The position numbers and the translations under genes are program-made. Under the pieces are notes generated by a model. The model worked only from the letters and a program-made list of their open reading frames with translations, was not told where the DNA came from and ran no database searches. A DNA stretch of 59,832 nucleotides, taken from positions 1-59,832 of the forward strand of contig JANYGZ010000090.1 in the NCBI GenBank assembly GCA_025362235.1. Reading direction: 5' to 3'. Positions 8,455-18,089 of this stretch are shown here, piece by piece. This stretch comes from Ferruginibacter sp. GTDB lineage: Bacteria; Bacteroidota; Bacteroidia; Chitinophagales; Chitinophagaceae. Positions within the stretch are counted from its first letter, which is position 1, and every line of letters begins with the position of its first letter.

Positions 8455-8775
8455 ATGAAAAAATTAATCGCTATTCTTGCTGTTACAGTGTCTATGACTG
8501 CTTGTAACAACGGTTCTACTGAAAAGGCTACTACTGTTGATTCTGCTGCTTCTTCTGCTGCTGCTACTGCTGACACTGCCAGCAAAATGGTTAGTGCTGC
8601 TACTGATAGTGCCAGCAAAATGGTTAGTGCTGCTACTGATAGTGCAAACAAAATGGTTAACAAAGTTGCTGATAGTGCTACTAAAATGGTAGATAAAGCT
8701 GCTGATAAAATGAAATCTGCTGATAAAATGGTAGATAAATCTGCTGATAAAATGAAAAAGGAAGTTAAGAAATAA
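8455..8775 (+). CDS. Small lipoprotein with 11-residue amphipathic repeats
   Basis: 106 residues. A lipoprotein signal (MKKLIAILAVTVSMTAC, Cys17) precedes an Ala/Ser/Thr segment and then repeats of the form ASKMVSAATDS with 11-residue spacing, drifting into KMVDKAAD-type units and a Lys-rich tail. Eleven-residue periodicity suggests a long amphipathic helix, as in LEA or YtxH-like proteins, but no family is firmly recognised. At the DNA level 8578-8610 and 8611-8643 are an exact 33-bp tandem duplication. It has its own promoter and terminator. Stress or envelope roles are speculative. Confidence 0.75.
   Translation: MKKLIAILAVTVSMTACNNGSTEKATTVDSAASSAAATADTASKMVSAATDSASKMVSAATDSANKMVNKVADSATKMVDKAADKMKSADKMVDKSADKMKKEVKK
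8578..8643 (+). repeat. Exact 33-bp tandem duplication inside the lipoprotein gene
   Basis: Two identical 33-bp units, each encoding one 11-residue repeat. Exact identity at synonymous positions suggests a recent or ongoing copy-number change. Confidence 0.9.
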
Positions 8776-8794
8776 TTACACTTAAATATTTTGT

Positions 8795-8825
8795 AAAAAT
8801 CCCCCGAAATTTTCGGGGGATTTTT
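8795..8825. terminator. Bidirectional rho-independent terminator
   Basis: AAAATCCCCCGAAA and its exact reverse complement form a strong hairpin followed by T residues on either strand. It separates the lipoprotein gene from the convergent anti-sigma/sigma pair. Confidence 0.85.
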
Positions 8826-8848
8826 ATTTTTAGAATTGTGTATAGCAA

Positions 8849-9274
8849 TCAGGTATTCTTTGTAAGGCCTTTTTCTATTTGTAAACCAGTTATTGGTTTA
8901 TTTATCGGCGCAGCAATATGGCTGTTTCTTCTCAATACCAAAAAACAAATAACCAGCAAAAGCAAAATAATGATGATGGCAAAATAGGTATAAGGCCCCT
9001 CTTTAAACCTTCGCTTATCTTTCCTTTTTTTATTTTTTTCAATTTGTTTTTGCAAATCGTTGTTCAATTGTTCTGCATACAACTGCAGGTTGCCGGATAA
9101 TTTAAACTGTTGCAATCCCTCAACTGCATCATTTATAAAAACATCGTTTGCCATAGTTTTTTCAATATCATTGGTATCAGCCTGGGATAGATGGTTACTA
9201 AGATAATCCATCAATTGCTGGTTATCAATATCTTTATTGCTTTCGGATAATATGTCTTTTAAATTATTGTTCAT
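8849..9274 (-). CDS. Probable membrane anti-sigma partner of the ECF sigma factor
   Basis: 141 residues. It starts 11 bp inside the upstream sigma-factor gene, so the two are translationally coupled. The N-terminal 55 residues (MDYLSNHLSQADTNDIEKTM, then FINDAVEGL) resemble the cytoplasmic leader seen in many Bacteroidota anti-sigma or membrane regulators. A Lys/Arg-rich linker, one transmembrane helix (about 97-114) and a short tail of about 27 residues follow. No zinc-binding anti-sigma motif is present and the extracytoplasmic part is very short. Function is assigned by position; homology is weak. Confidence 0.6.
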   Translation of the reverse strand: MNNNLKDILSESNKDIDNQQLMDYLSNHLSQADTNDIEKTMANDVFINDAVEGLQQFKLSGNLQLYAEQLNNDLQKQIEKNKKRKDKRRFKEGPYTYFAIIIILLLLVICFLVLRRNSHIAAPINKPITGLQIEKGLTKNT

Positions 9275-9836
9275 GTTGTTGCAAACGCTGCAGCATTATT
9301 TTTAAATTTCGTTTCCCGTTTTGAATGTTACTTTTTACCTGTAATAAAGTATAACCGGTTTGTTCTGTAATTTGGTGATAGCTTTTTTTGTGCAGGTAAA
9401 ACAAAGTTACGCATTGTTGCTGCTCTGCATTTAATTGGTGCAAAGCGGTTTCCATTTGTGTTAAGGCAATATCTTTTTCTGCATAATTTATTTTTTCTTC
9501 CCTTTCATCTGCGCTTGCCTGTATATATTCATTTATTTCTACCGGTTGTTTTCCCTTATCCCTTAATTTCATCAGGCAATGGTTTTTTGCAACCATGTAT
9601 AGCCAGCTTTTAAAATAATCAACTTTGTATTTATGTAATTCTGTAATCGATTTCAAAAAAACCTGCTGTACGCTGTCTTTTGCTTCTTCCTCATTTTTTA
9701 AGTATTTCATGCAAACACCCAATAACAACAATGTGTAGCGCTGTAATAAAATGCCCAGCCATTTATTGTCTTTATATTCATAAAACTGCCTCAGCAATTC
9801 GTTATCGTCTATATGGTTGTATTTGTCTGGCTTCAA
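9264..9836 (-). CDS. ECF-type RNA polymerase sigma factor
   Basis: 190 residues. Region 2: NELLRQFYEYKDNKWLGIL, then KYLKNEEEAKDSVQQVFLKS and FKSWLYMVAKNHCLMKLRDK. Region 4: LNAEQQQCVTLFYLHKKSYH followed by a helix-turn-helix (QITEQTGYTLLQVKSNIQNG). The linker is short, as in ECF factors, and there is no sigma 3 domain. It should direct transcription of a small regulon under control of the overlapping downstream membrane protein. Target genes cannot be told from the sequence. Confidence 0.9.
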   Translation of the reverse strand: MKPDKYNHIDDNELLRQFYEYKDNKWLGILLQRYTLLLLGVCMKYLKNEEEAKDSVQQVFLKSITELHKYKVDYFKSWLYMVAKNHCLMKLRDKGKQPVEINEYIQASADEREEKINYAEKDIALTQMETALHQLNAEQQQCVTLFYLHKKSYHQITEQTGYTLLQVKSNIQNGKRNLKIMLQRLQQHEQ

Positions 9837-9949
9837 TGTAGTTAGGTATACACATAAGATGTAAACTTAGTTAAATTCCATAAAAGCTACAATAATAGCC
9901 GATGGTAAAAGTTAGGCCAACTTTCTTAACCTGATAAGTCAACTGCTTT

Positions 9950-10738
9950 TTATAAAATTAATTTGCCAAAGCCTTTTCCGGTCATTCTGATAAAAGCTTC
10001 TGCTCTCGCTACACCTAATTCCCTGCCACGAAAATCTTCTATTGAAGGATGACCGCAACTATACATGTCTGCTGTATACTTTCCATCGTCTGTAATAATG
10101 TGCTGACTTTTGTGACAGGCCAAAGCCCTTAATTTAAGTGCGTGAGAAGAGGTGATGTCAACATAATCTGTCGGGTGAAAAAGAAAAGACTGATTGCCGG
10201 TGCATACTTCATAATAGTATAAAGTAAAGGGCACTGGTGTTTCCATCCATGCCTGTATGGTAAGTACACTTGATAACTGGTGATCTTTATGAGAATCAAT
10301 TGGCCAGTGGGCAAAAACAACATCCGGATTTTCTGCAAATAATTTTTTTTCAAAGTCTTCCATTTGTGGATTGCCTGCTACAGATTCTCCATCAACCTGG
10401 TTTATAAAAATTGGTTTGGTTCCAAGCACTTTGCAGGCTTCCAGGCATTCCTTCTTTCTTATAGCTGCAGCTTTTTCATGCGTTTTGCCTTCTATACCTT
10501 CATCTCCATTTGTAAAATATAATAAGCTTACTGTATGCCCCGCCTCTATAAGCTTAGGAATGGTTCCACCGCAGCCACATTCGGGATCATCTGGATGGCC
10601 CCCAACAATAACAATTTTCTTTTTATCGGCAGCGCCCTGCTGCAGAGGTACATGTAATAATTGCGGCAGTGATACCAGTGATGAAGCGATAGAAATGTTC
10701 TTTATAAATTCCCGGCGGGCTTTTCCTCTACTGGTCAT
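9950..10738 (-). CDS. PIG-L/LmbE family deacetylase with Tat-like signal
   Basis: 262 residues. The N-terminus has a twin-arginine motif in ARREFIKNIS followed by a hydrophobic stretch, so export in folded form through Tat is likely. The catalytic zinc motifs of the family are present: GGHPDDPECGCGG (about 45-57) and the later HWPIDSHKDH. Members remove N-acetyl groups from GlcNAc-type sugars in glycolipids or thiols; the substrate is not determined. It is on the same strand as the E2 gene upstream, about 90 bp apart. Confidence 0.85.
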   Translation of the reverse strand: MTSRGKARREFIKNISIASSLVSLPQLLHVPLQQGAADKKKIVIVGGHPDDPECGCGGTIPKLIEAGHTVSLLYFTNGDEGIEGKTHEKAAAIRKKECLEACKVLGTKPIFINQVDGESVAGNPQMEDFEKKLFAENPDVVFAHWPIDSHKDHQLSSVLTIQAWMETPVPFTLYYYEVCTGNQSFLFHPTDYVDITSSHALKLRALACHKSQHIITDDGKYTADMYSCGHPSIEDFRGRELGVARAEAFIRMTGKGFGKLIL

Positions 10739-10825
10739 TTTATTTTTTAAAATTTACTCGTGTTACAGTAGGGTTAAAAATAAAGAGTTTATAGTAAAAC
10801 TAAGGCTTTGTGGAAATGTCTAATT

Positions 10826-12178
10826 TTAAAAACTCCTGCTGCCATCAAAGTTTTCTAATTCTTTTGATACGGCATTTAAAAAAGTAGATCCTAATGCACC
10901 ATCAATAATACGGTGATCGTAACTCAATGAAATGTACATCATGTGGCGGATAGCAATGCTGTCGCCCTGTGGTGTTTCAATTACCATGGGTCTTTTTTTA
11001 ATAGCACCAACCGCCATGATGGCTACCTGTGGCTGGTTGATGATGGGCGTGCCCATGATACTTCCAAAAGTACCTACATTGGTAAGGGTGAAGGTACCGC
11101 CAGTTGTATCATCTGGCTTTAGTTTTCCGGTTCTTGCAGCGTTTGCAAGGCCGTTCACCTGTTTGGTCAAGCCAACTAGGTTTAACTGATCTGCATTTTT
11201 AATAACAGGTACAATCAGGTTACCATTGGGTAAAGCCGTTGCCATCCCAATGTTCAAATCTTTTTTTATAATTATTTTGTCTCCATCAATTGAGCTACTT
11301 AACAAAGGGTATTTTTTTATGCTCTTTACAATGGCTTCAATAAATAATGGTGTATAGGTTATTTTTTCGCCTTCTCTTTTTTCAAAATCTTTCTTTATTT
11401 TTTCTCTCCACAAAACAACATTGGTAACATCACATTCAGCAAAACTGGTTACATGCGCACTGGTATTTTTGCTGTCTACCATATGTTTGGCAATCATTTT
11501 ACGCATACGGTCCATTTCAATTATTTCTACATTTCCGGAATAACCCCCGGCCATTGCTGTATTGCTGCCGGTTACAGCAACCTGGTTATTGTTTTCATTT
11601 TCAGTTGCAGGTTCGGCAATAGCTTTGCTTATAACCTGCGGCTGGTGGTTGCCACTTGCTTTAGAAGATACATACGCTAAAATATCTTTTTTGCTAACCC
11701 TTCCATCCTGCCCGGTACCTTCAATATTTTCCAGTTCGGCCATGCCGATACCTTCCTGTTGAGAAATATTTAAAACAAGCGGGGAGTAAAATTTTATAAC
11801 ATTTTTATTATTGCTTGTTGAAGGCTGGGCAACAAACTGGGTGGGCTGATAGGGAACTTCCTCCATTACTTTTGCTTCTTCATACTGTGGTGGTGGAGCA
11901 GGTGTTGCAGGCTGATTTTGAGTAATAGCCGAACTGGCGCCAGCCCTAATTTTTGCAATAACGGTACCAATGGGCACGACATCATTTTCATTAAACAAAA
12001 TTTCTTCCAGTACCCCGCCTGTAATTGCAGGCACTTCGCTATCTACTTTATCTGTAGCAATATCCAACACTGTTTCATCTTCTTTAATAACGTCACCTGG
12101 TTTTTTATGCCATTTTAAAATGGTTGCTTCCATAATGCTTTCGCCTAATTTAGGCATTATTAAATCTACAAGTGCCAT
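10826..12178 (-). CDS. 2-oxo acid dehydrogenase E2 component (dihydrolipoyl acyltransferase)
   Basis: 450 residues. Order: lipoyl domain with the modified lysine in DIATDKVDSEVP (Lys44), a Pro/Ala-rich linker, a peripheral-subunit-binding domain (about 130-170, with EGTGQDGRVSKKDI), and the acyltransferase core ending with the active-site SYDHRIIDGALG. A single lipoyl domain and the KVDSEVP motif fit branched-chain or 2-oxoglutarate/pyruvate-type E2 proteins. Which complex it serves is open because E1 and E3 genes are not adjacent. Cytoplasmic. Confidence 0.93.
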   Translation of the reverse strand: MALVDLIMPKLGESIMEATILKWHKKPGDVIKEDETVLDIATDKVDSEVPAITGGVLEEILFNENDVVPIGTVIAKIRAGASSAITQNQPATPAPPPQYEEAKVMEEVPYQPTQFVAQPSTSNNKNVIKFYSPLVLNISQQEGIGMAELENIEGTGQDGRVSKKDILAYVSSKASGNHQPQVISKAIAEPATENENNNQVAVTGSNTAMAGGYSGNVEIIEMDRMRKMIAKHMVDSKNTSAHVTSFAECDVTNVVLWREKIKKDFEKREGEKITYTPLFIEAIVKSIKKYPLLSSSIDGDKIIIKKDLNIGMATALPNGNLIVPVIKNADQLNLVGLTKQVNGLANAARTGKLKPDDTTGGTFTLTNVGTFGSIMGTPIINQPQVAIMAVGAIKKRPMVIETPQGDSIAIRHMMYISLSYDHRIIDGALGSTFLNAVSKELENFDGSRSF

Positions 12179-12412
12179 ACTATTTATATTAAAGATTTTG
12201 GTTAAATGAGTGATGCTATTGGTATGCGGTAAAAGTGAGTCCCGCTATTCGGGATTAACATAACACAGCAATGTTAAATTGAAAAACAACAGCTTGAACA
12301 ATACTTGTTACCGGAAACACTATAAAAATACAGCAATCATTCTTTTAATGAACAAAGATAATTATTTCCCTGTAATTAAGCTGTTGCCCCGGGGCATCAC
12401 GCTATCTCAAGT

Positions 12413-13672
12413 TTAAGGATTGGCAGTATCGGCCAATATGAATTTTCTAAGTATATTAAGGGCATTTGTAGCCGTTAGCTGTGTATTTCGTTCCCTGTCA
12501 AAACGGAAATATAATTTTTGGGTTTCTATTTTATTGCTATTGCCTACAGCTATCCAAACCGTCCCGACGGGTTTATCTGGCATGCCACCATCTGGCCCCA
12601 TGATGCCCGATACGGCAATTACATAATTGGATTGTATAGCTGCCAACGCTCCTTTAGCCATTTCAATAACTACTTCTTCGCTAACTGCCCCTTTCGTTTG
12701 CAACAGCTCTTTAGAAACATTTAATAGATCTTCTTTTGCCTTGTAAGAATAACTTACCACACTGCCATCATAAAATGCTGATGAACCGGGGATAGAAGTT
12801 AATAAATGTGCAATATAACCACCCGTGCAACTTTCGGCAGTACACATGGTTTTGTTTCGGGCAATTAATAGATTGCCTATTACTTTTTCCATAGACTCAT
12901 CCTCGTTGGTCACCAGGTTTTCTTTTACCAGTTGCTGCAGCTTTTCAAATAAATTGTTTACTTCTTTTTCAATGGCAATCCTGTCGAAACCGACAGATGA
13001 TAAACGCAAACGTACCATGCCGTAGTTGGGTAAATAAGCCAGTTTTACATGAGTAGGTAAAGCATTTTCAAAATCTTTTATTTGCTCTGCTAAAAAAGAT
13101 TCACCAACACCAGCGGTTAACAGGGTACGATGTATAATATGCGGAAATATAAAATGAGTACTTAATTCCGGGATTACATAGTCGTCCATCATGCCCTTCA
13201 TTTCAAAGGGTACACCAGGCATGCTCACAAATACTTTTCCATCTTTTTCAAACCACATGCCGGGGGCGGTGCCTCTTTTATTTTGTATGACTTGACAGAC
13301 ATCAGGTACTTCAGCCTGTTGCAGGTTTCGTTTAATCATTGGCCGGTTGAGTACTTTTTCAAAAAAATATTTTACATTTTGCAAAGCGCCTTCATCTACA
13401 ACTAATTTTCCACCAAAATATTTATTCAGTAAAGGTTTGGTAATATCATCAGCTGTGGGGCCAAGGCCACCGGTAATTAAAATAATATCCGCATGTTTAT
13501 TTTCTTCATCAAGTGCTTTCCATATATCTTCCCATACATCACCTACGGCTATGCGCCTTATTACCAGTATGCCCGCTTTGTTTAATTGCTGGGCCATCCA
13601 GGTACTGTTGGTATCTACCACTTGTCCTATTAATAATTCATCACCTATTGTAATAATGCTTGCCTGTGTCAT
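12413..13672 (-). CDS. cinA: CinA family protein (nicotinamide-nucleotide amidase / competence-damage protein)
   Basis: 419 residues, full length. The N-terminal MoCF-type domain has GDELLIGQVVDTNS and TGGLGPTADDIT (ADP-ribose pyrophosphatase activity in studied members). The C-terminal amidase domain has AESCTGGYIAHLLTSIPGSS and SGIMGPDGG, the signature of NMN deamidase. The protein recycles pyridine-nucleotide breakdown products. It is divergent from the carboxypeptidase gene by about 40 bp. The 234 bp downstream, before the E2 gene, hold a small hairpin (about 12239-12253, TCCCG/CGGGA) without a strong T-tract and nothing else recognisable. Confidence 0.95.
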   Translation of the reverse strand: MTQASIITIGDELLIGQVVDTNSTWMAQQLNKAGILVIRRIAVGDVWEDIWKALDEENKHADIILITGGLGPTADDITKPLLNKYFGGKLVVDEGALQNVKYFFEKVLNRPMIKRNLQQAEVPDVCQVIQNKRGTAPGMWFEKDGKVFVSMPGVPFEMKGMMDDYVIPELSTHFIFPHIIHRTLLTAGVGESFLAEQIKDFENALPTHVKLAYLPNYGMVRLRLSSVGFDRIAIEKEVNNLFEKLQQLVKENLVTNEDESMEKVIGNLLIARNKTMCTAESCTGGYIAHLLTSIPGSSAFYDGSVVSYSYKAKEDLLNVSKELLQTKGAVSEEVVIEMAKGALAAIQSNYVIAVSGIMGPDGGMPDKPVGTVWIAVGNSNKIETQKLYFRFDRERNTQLTATNALNILRKFILADTANP

Positions 13673-13715
13673 GCTATTGTTGAATAGATTAATTTTACTG
13701 CAAGATAATTGATGT

Positions 13716-15134
13716 ATGAAAACAGTTTGCTTATTTATTTATTTGTTAATACCGATAGTTGGTTTTAGTCAGGATATAACCACAAGTTTAGCAATGAATA
13801 TAAAAAAATTAGAAAATGATGAACAGTTTAAAAATTCCATCATCAGCTTTTATGTGGTAGATAGCAAAACCGGTAAACTTATATTTGAAAAAAATGCATC
13901 CACGGGGCTGGCACCGGCCAGTTGCCAAAAATTAATTACCAGCGCAAGTACATTTGAATTATTAGGGCAATCATACAGGTTTAAAACATTGATAGCTTAT
14001 AGCAAGGATATAAAAAACAGTGCTTTAGAAGGTAACCTTTATTTTATAGGCGATGGGGACCCAACCCTGGGAAGCTGGCGCTGGGCTTCAACTTCAGAGG
14101 AGGCCGTTCTTAAAAAAATAAACAACAGCCTGCAAAAAAATAATATACATTCTATTGCCGGCGAATTGGTTGCTGATGACCGTTGTTTTGCATTTGATCC
14201 TTTACCAAAAGGATGGATTTGGGAAGATATTGGGAATTATTATGGTGCAGGTGTTTGGGGCTTAAACTGGCGGGAAAACCAATACGATGTAACATTTAAA
14301 ACCGGAAATGCAGAAAATGACAGTACCACCATTGTTGCTACAAAACCCGATGGTATTTTAAAAGAATATTCATTTGTAAATTTTATAACAAGCGGTGCCA
14401 AAGGATCAGGAGACAATGGCTTTCTTTATGCTGCTCCTTTTACAAAAAATATTATTGCTAAAGGAACTGTTCCTATATCTGCAGAAGGATTTACTATTTC
14501 TGGTTCAACACCCGATCCTCCCAAATTGTTTTTACAAACTGTTTATGATTATTTAAAAAATAATGGAGTAATGGTTTCACCAAATGGATGGAGTTACACA
14601 GAAAAATTGTTAAACCATGAAAAGGCAATAATGCCCAATATAAAAATAATAGACTCATTGGTATCACCTTCTTTTGATTCGGTTAACTACTGGTTCCTTA
14701 AAAAAAGTGTGAATCTTTTTGGAGAAGCATTGGTAAAAACGATTGCATATAAAAAATATGCAAGTGGATCAACGGATAGTGGCATCAACATTATAAAAGA
14801 ATTTTGGAGTAAAAGAGGTATCAATAAACAGGCACTCAATATTATTGATGGCAGTGGTTTATCACCTGCCAACAGGGTAACGGCCAGTGCATTGGTTACT
14901 GTGTTGCAATATGCGCAAAAACAAAGCTGGTACCCTGTATTTTACAATGCCTTACCTGTTATAAATAATATTACCATGAAGGATGGATATATCAATGGTG
15001 TAAGAAGTTACGCCGGTTATGTACAAAGTAAAAGCGGGGCCAGTTATACTTTTTGTTTTATTGTAAATAATTTTGATGGCAGCCCTTCTTTGGCAAGAGA
15101 AAAAATATGGAAATTACTGGATTTATTAAAGTAA
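13716..15134 (+). CDS. dacB: D-alanyl-D-alanine carboxypeptidase/endopeptidase, PBP4 type (S13)
   Basis: 472 residues. Signal peptide ending VGFSQ, then the three penicillin-binding motifs of peptidase family S13: SxxK as SCQK (Ser69-Lys72), SxN as SVN in the segment DSVNYWFLKK, and KSG in QSKSGASYTF. DGSGLSPANRVT, typical of S13, is also present. It trims or cleaves peptidoglycan cross-links in the periplasm. The first gene of a plus-strand run of three. Length fits the family. Confidence 0.93.
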   Translation: MKTVCLFIYLLIPIVGFSQDITTSLAMNIKKLENDEQFKNSIISFYVVDSKTGKLIFEKNASTGLAPASCQKLITSASTFELLGQSYRFKTLIAYSKDIKNSALEGNLYFIGDGDPTLGSWRWASTSEEAVLKKINNSLQKNNIHSIAGELVADDRCFAFDPLPKGWIWEDIGNYYGAGVWGLNWRENQYDVTFKTGNAENDSTTIVATKPDGILKEYSFVNFITSGAKGSGDNGFLYAAPFTKNIIAKGTVPISAEGFTISGSTPDPPKLFLQTVYDYLKNNGVMVSPNGWSYTEKLLNHEKAIMPNIKIIDSLVSPSFDSVNYWFLKKSVNLFGEALVKTIAYKKYASGSTDSGINIIKEFWSKRGINKQALNIIDGSGLSPANRVTASALVTVLQYAQKQSWYPVFYNALPVINNITMKDGYINGVRSYAGYVQSKSGASYTFCFIVNNFDGSPSLAREKIWKLLDLLK

Positions 15135-15243
15135 CGCTTTTATAAAAGAGCCCGCTGTCACTGCAAAATCGAATAGACGGCAATTGGGATGTTTATTTTT
15201 TTTATTGACAGTAATAACTGTATTTCGCATAAAAATAAATAAT

Positions 15244-15672
15244 ATGCAAAATCAAAACTTAAAAAATCATAGCCGGTTTGTTCCATTATATCACTATGTA
15301 ACTTACGCGTTATTGTTACTTGTTTTAATTGGTTCCATTATAAATTTATGTAATTCAGCAAAGGAAAACCTTTACTCTGCTTCTTTGCTGGTAGTATTAA
15401 CTTTTGCTACAATTTTAGTAACTTTTTTTGCAAGATCCTTTGCGCTAAAAGCACAGGACAGGGCCATCAGGGCAGAAGAAAATTTCAGGCATTATATTGC
15501 TACCGGCCAGCAACTGGATAACCGCTTAACCATGCCGCAAATAATTGCTTTGCGTTTTGCCGGTGATGCTGAATTTGTTGCTTTAGTAAAAAAGGCAGCC
15601 AATGAAAGTATGAGTGCAAAAGATATAAAAACATCCATTCAAAATTGGAAGGGAGATTATAACAGGGTGTAG
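15244..15672 (+). CDS. DUF6526 membrane protein
   Basis: About 142 residues from the ATG at 15244 (MQNQNLKNHSRFVPLYHY), the usual beginning of this Bacteroidota/Firmicutes family; an upstream ATG at 15184 would add an unrelated hydrophobic stretch. Two adjacent transmembrane helices (about 17-35 and 42-62) are followed by a charged cytoplasmic tail with QDRAIRAEENFRHY and the MPQIIALRFAGDAEF segment. Function unknown. It lies between the carboxypeptidase and the kinase-aminotransferase fusion, without overlap. Confidence 0.8.
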   Translation: MQNQNLKNHSRFVPLYHYVTYALLLLVLIGSIINLCNSAKENLYSASLLVVLTFATILVTFFARSFALKAQDRAIRAEENFRHYIATGQQLDNRLTMPQIIALRFAGDAEFVALVKKAANESMSAKDIKTSIQNWKGDYNRV

Positions 15673-15769
15673 GGATATTTGCATAAGAACTAACCTCCGA
15701 AGAGGAAATATGGTTGCTTTTATAATTCCTTGTTTATTTGTAATAGAAAGACGGCACCATTTAAAATAT

Positions 15770-18067
15770 ATGAATTTTAGTGAAAAGGATATTGAAGCTT
15801 TTGCAAAAAAGTATTACCAATTGGATGCTGATGCAGCAATGCTGAATGGTTATGATGAGCTTAATTGCCTGCTTTCAGACAAGTCAGGAAAGAAATATAT
15901 TTTAAAAATAGCCACTGATGAACATGGACTTCATTTTTTAGATGCTCAGATTAAAATTGTAAACCATCTTGGTAAAAGCGCCGTTGGGTCTAAGTTTCAG
16001 AAGTATATTGTAAATACAGACGGTGAGGAATTAACAACTATTATTATAGAAGGCAAAAATTATTACCTGCGCATACTTAGTTTTTTAGAAGGCAGTTTTT
16101 GGGTAGATGCAAAAGAAAAATTGGATGCCTTGTATATTGATTTAGGTAATTTTGTTGGCAGCATGGATAAAGTATTGGAGAATTTTTCTCACCCTGCCAT
16201 GCACCGGCATTATACCTGGGATATCAGCACAGCAACTGATGCCAATGCAAAAATGGCTTGCATAAAAAATCATGAACGCAGAAGGATAGCGGCCTATTTT
16301 TTATTACAGTTTGAGATGGAGGTACTTCCTGTTCTTTCTTCACTTCGTCATGCGTATGCACACAATGATGCAAATGATTACAATGTATTGGTGCAGCATA
16401 ATAAAGTATCCGGTCTGATTGATTTTGGCGATATGGTTTATACTGCATTAATAAACAACCTTGCAGTAGCCTGCACCTACGCTATGCTAAATAACGATAA
16501 CCCTTTACAAGCTGCATCACTTTTTGTAAAGGGTTATCACCAGGCATACCCATTAATAGAACAGGAACTTGATTTGTTGTATTACCTGGTTGCAGCAAGG
16601 CTTTGCATCAGTGTAACGCAGTCGGCTTACAATGCTTCATTAGCAAGTAATAATGCGCATCATTTTATTACAGAAAAGCCTGCATGGGATTTATTATATC
16701 AGCTTATACGGATCAATCCTGTTAAGGCGCAGCACAGTTTTAGAATTGCTTGTGGTTTTAAAGGGGTGATTGATGAAACGGATTATACTGATTTATTACA
16801 GCAGCGGAAAGAACACATAGGGCGTAACCTTAGTATCAGCTATAATAAAAAATTAAAAATTGTTAAAGGGGCATTGCAGTATCTCTATGATGATAAAGGC
16901 AAAACATTTGTTGACTGTGTTAACAACCCAAGCCATGTTGGGCATTGCCATCCTGTAGTTGTAAAGCGTATGCAAAAACAAATTGCAATGCTCAATACCA
17001 ATACAAGGTATTTAAATGACAATATCAATGAATATGCAAAAAGGCTCACTGCTACATTACCTGCATCTTTAAGTGTTTGTTATTTTACTAATTCAGGAAG
17101 CGAAGCCAATGATTTAGCAATTCGTATGAGCCGCCATTTTACTAAGCAAAAAGATATCATAATACTCGACCATGCATACCATGGCACTTCTACCGTTGCC
17201 ATGGAAATGAGCCCTTATAAATTTGATGGCAAAGGTGGTATTGGTAAAATGCCCTGGATACATAAAGCCATTAACCCCGATATGTATCGTGGCCCATATA
17301 AGTATGGCGATGCAGATGCCGGTAAAAAATATGCAGCCGATGTGCAACGCATTATACAGGATTTAAGAGTTGAAGGAAAGAGTCCGGCAGTATTTATTTG
17401 CGAAACGTTGCTTGGTGTAGGTGGGCAAATTCCTTTGCCGCCAAATTATTTAAAAGAAGTGTATCAGCATGTAAGGGCAGCAGGCGGCGTTTGCATTGCA
17501 GATGAAGTGCAGGTTGGTTTTGGAAGGGTAGGAGACAGCTTTTGGGGCTTTGAATTACAGGAGGTGGTGCCAGATATTGTTGTAATAGGAAAGCCGATTG
17601 GCAACGGGCATCCACTAGCGGCAGTTGTGGTTACCAATGAAATTGCAGATGCTTTTAATAATGGTATGGAATACTTCAACACTTTTGGAGGCAACCCTGT
17701 TTCGATGGCAACAGGATTAGCAGTGCTGGATGTAATACAACAAGAGGAAATGCAGCAACATGCATTAGAAGTAGGCAATTATTTAATGAAGGGCTTAAAA
17801 CAGTTAATGGAAAAGCATCCCATCATCAGCGATGTTCGTGGACATGGTTTATTTATTGGTGCTGAAATGGTAAAAGACAGAACAACCCAGGAACCCGCAG
17901 TTGCTGAAATTGATTTATTGGTAGAGATGATAAAAGAGAAAGGTTATTTGCTTAGTACCGATGGGCCATTGCACAATGTTTTAAAAATAAAACCACCAAT
18001 GCCTTTCAACAAACAAAATGCTGATGAGCTGATACAATATTTAGATGAGGCACTAAGCCAATTTTAA
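15770..18067 (+). CDS. APH-like kinase fused to class-III aminotransferase-fold enzyme
   Basis: About 765 residues from ATG 15770 ([10 protein letters not shown]); the longer start at 15710 adds a non-homologous hydrophobic leader. Residues 1-330 form an aminoglycoside-phosphotransferase-type kinase with the catalytic HNDANDYN and the metal-binding DFGD. Residues 350-765 are a PLP enzyme: [19 protein letters not shown] and the Schiff-base lysine in GKPIGNGHP (about 607). The architecture parallels the human pair hydroxylysine kinase plus 5-phosphohydroxylysine or phosphoethanolamine phospho-lyase, so phosphorylation followed by elimination in one chain is the best guess. Related bacterial fusions often carry an M23 domain between the parts; here it is absent. 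Confidence 0.88.
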   Translation: MNFSEKDIEAFAKKYYQLDADAAMLNGYDELNCLLSDKSGKKYILKIATDEHGLHFLDAQIKIVNHLGKSAVGSKFQKYIVNTDGEELTTIIIEGKNYYLRILSFLEGSFWVDAKEKLDALYIDLGNFVGSMDKVLENFSHPAMHRHYTWDISTATDANAKMACIKNHERRRIAAYFLLQFEMEVLPVLSSLRHAYAHNDANDYNVLVQHNKVSGLIDFGDMVYTALINNLAVACTYAMLNNDNPLQAASLFVKGYHQAYPLIEQELDLLYYLVAARLCISVTQSAYNASLASNNAHHFITEKPAWDLLYQLIRINPVKAQHSFRIACGFKGVIDETDYTDLLQQRKEHIGRNLSISYNKKLKIVKGALQYLYDDKGKTFVDCVNNPSHVGHCHPVVVKRMQKQIAMLNTNTRYLNDNINEYAKRLTATLPASLSVCYFTNSGSEANDLAIRMSRHFTKQKDIIILDHAYHGTSTVAMEMSPYKFDGKGGIGKMPWIHKAINPDMYRGPYKYGDADAGKKYAADVQRIIQDLRVEGKSPAVFICETLLGVGGQIPLPPNYLKEVYQHVRAAGGVCIADEVQVGFGRVGDSFWGFELQEVVPDIVVIGKPIGNGHPLAAVVVTNEIADAFNNGMEYFNTFGGNPVSMATGLAVLDVIQQEEMQQHALEVGNYLMKGLKQLMEKHPIISDVRGHGLFIGAEMVKDRTTQEPAVAEIDLLVEMIKEKGYLLSTDGPLHNVLKIKPPMPFNKQNADELIQYLDEALSQF

Positions 18068-18089
18068 AAACATTCATTCAGCAGAAAAA

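Noticed and set aside
8776..8790. ACACTTA after the small lipoprotein gene, resembling the susC operator half-site
   Set aside because: The left arm AAGTGT is missing and the site follows a stop codon rather than a promoter.
12386..12395. GCCCCGGGGC palindrome near the cinA stop codon
   Set aside because: There is no loop between the arms and no T-tract, so it cannot act as an ordinary terminator.
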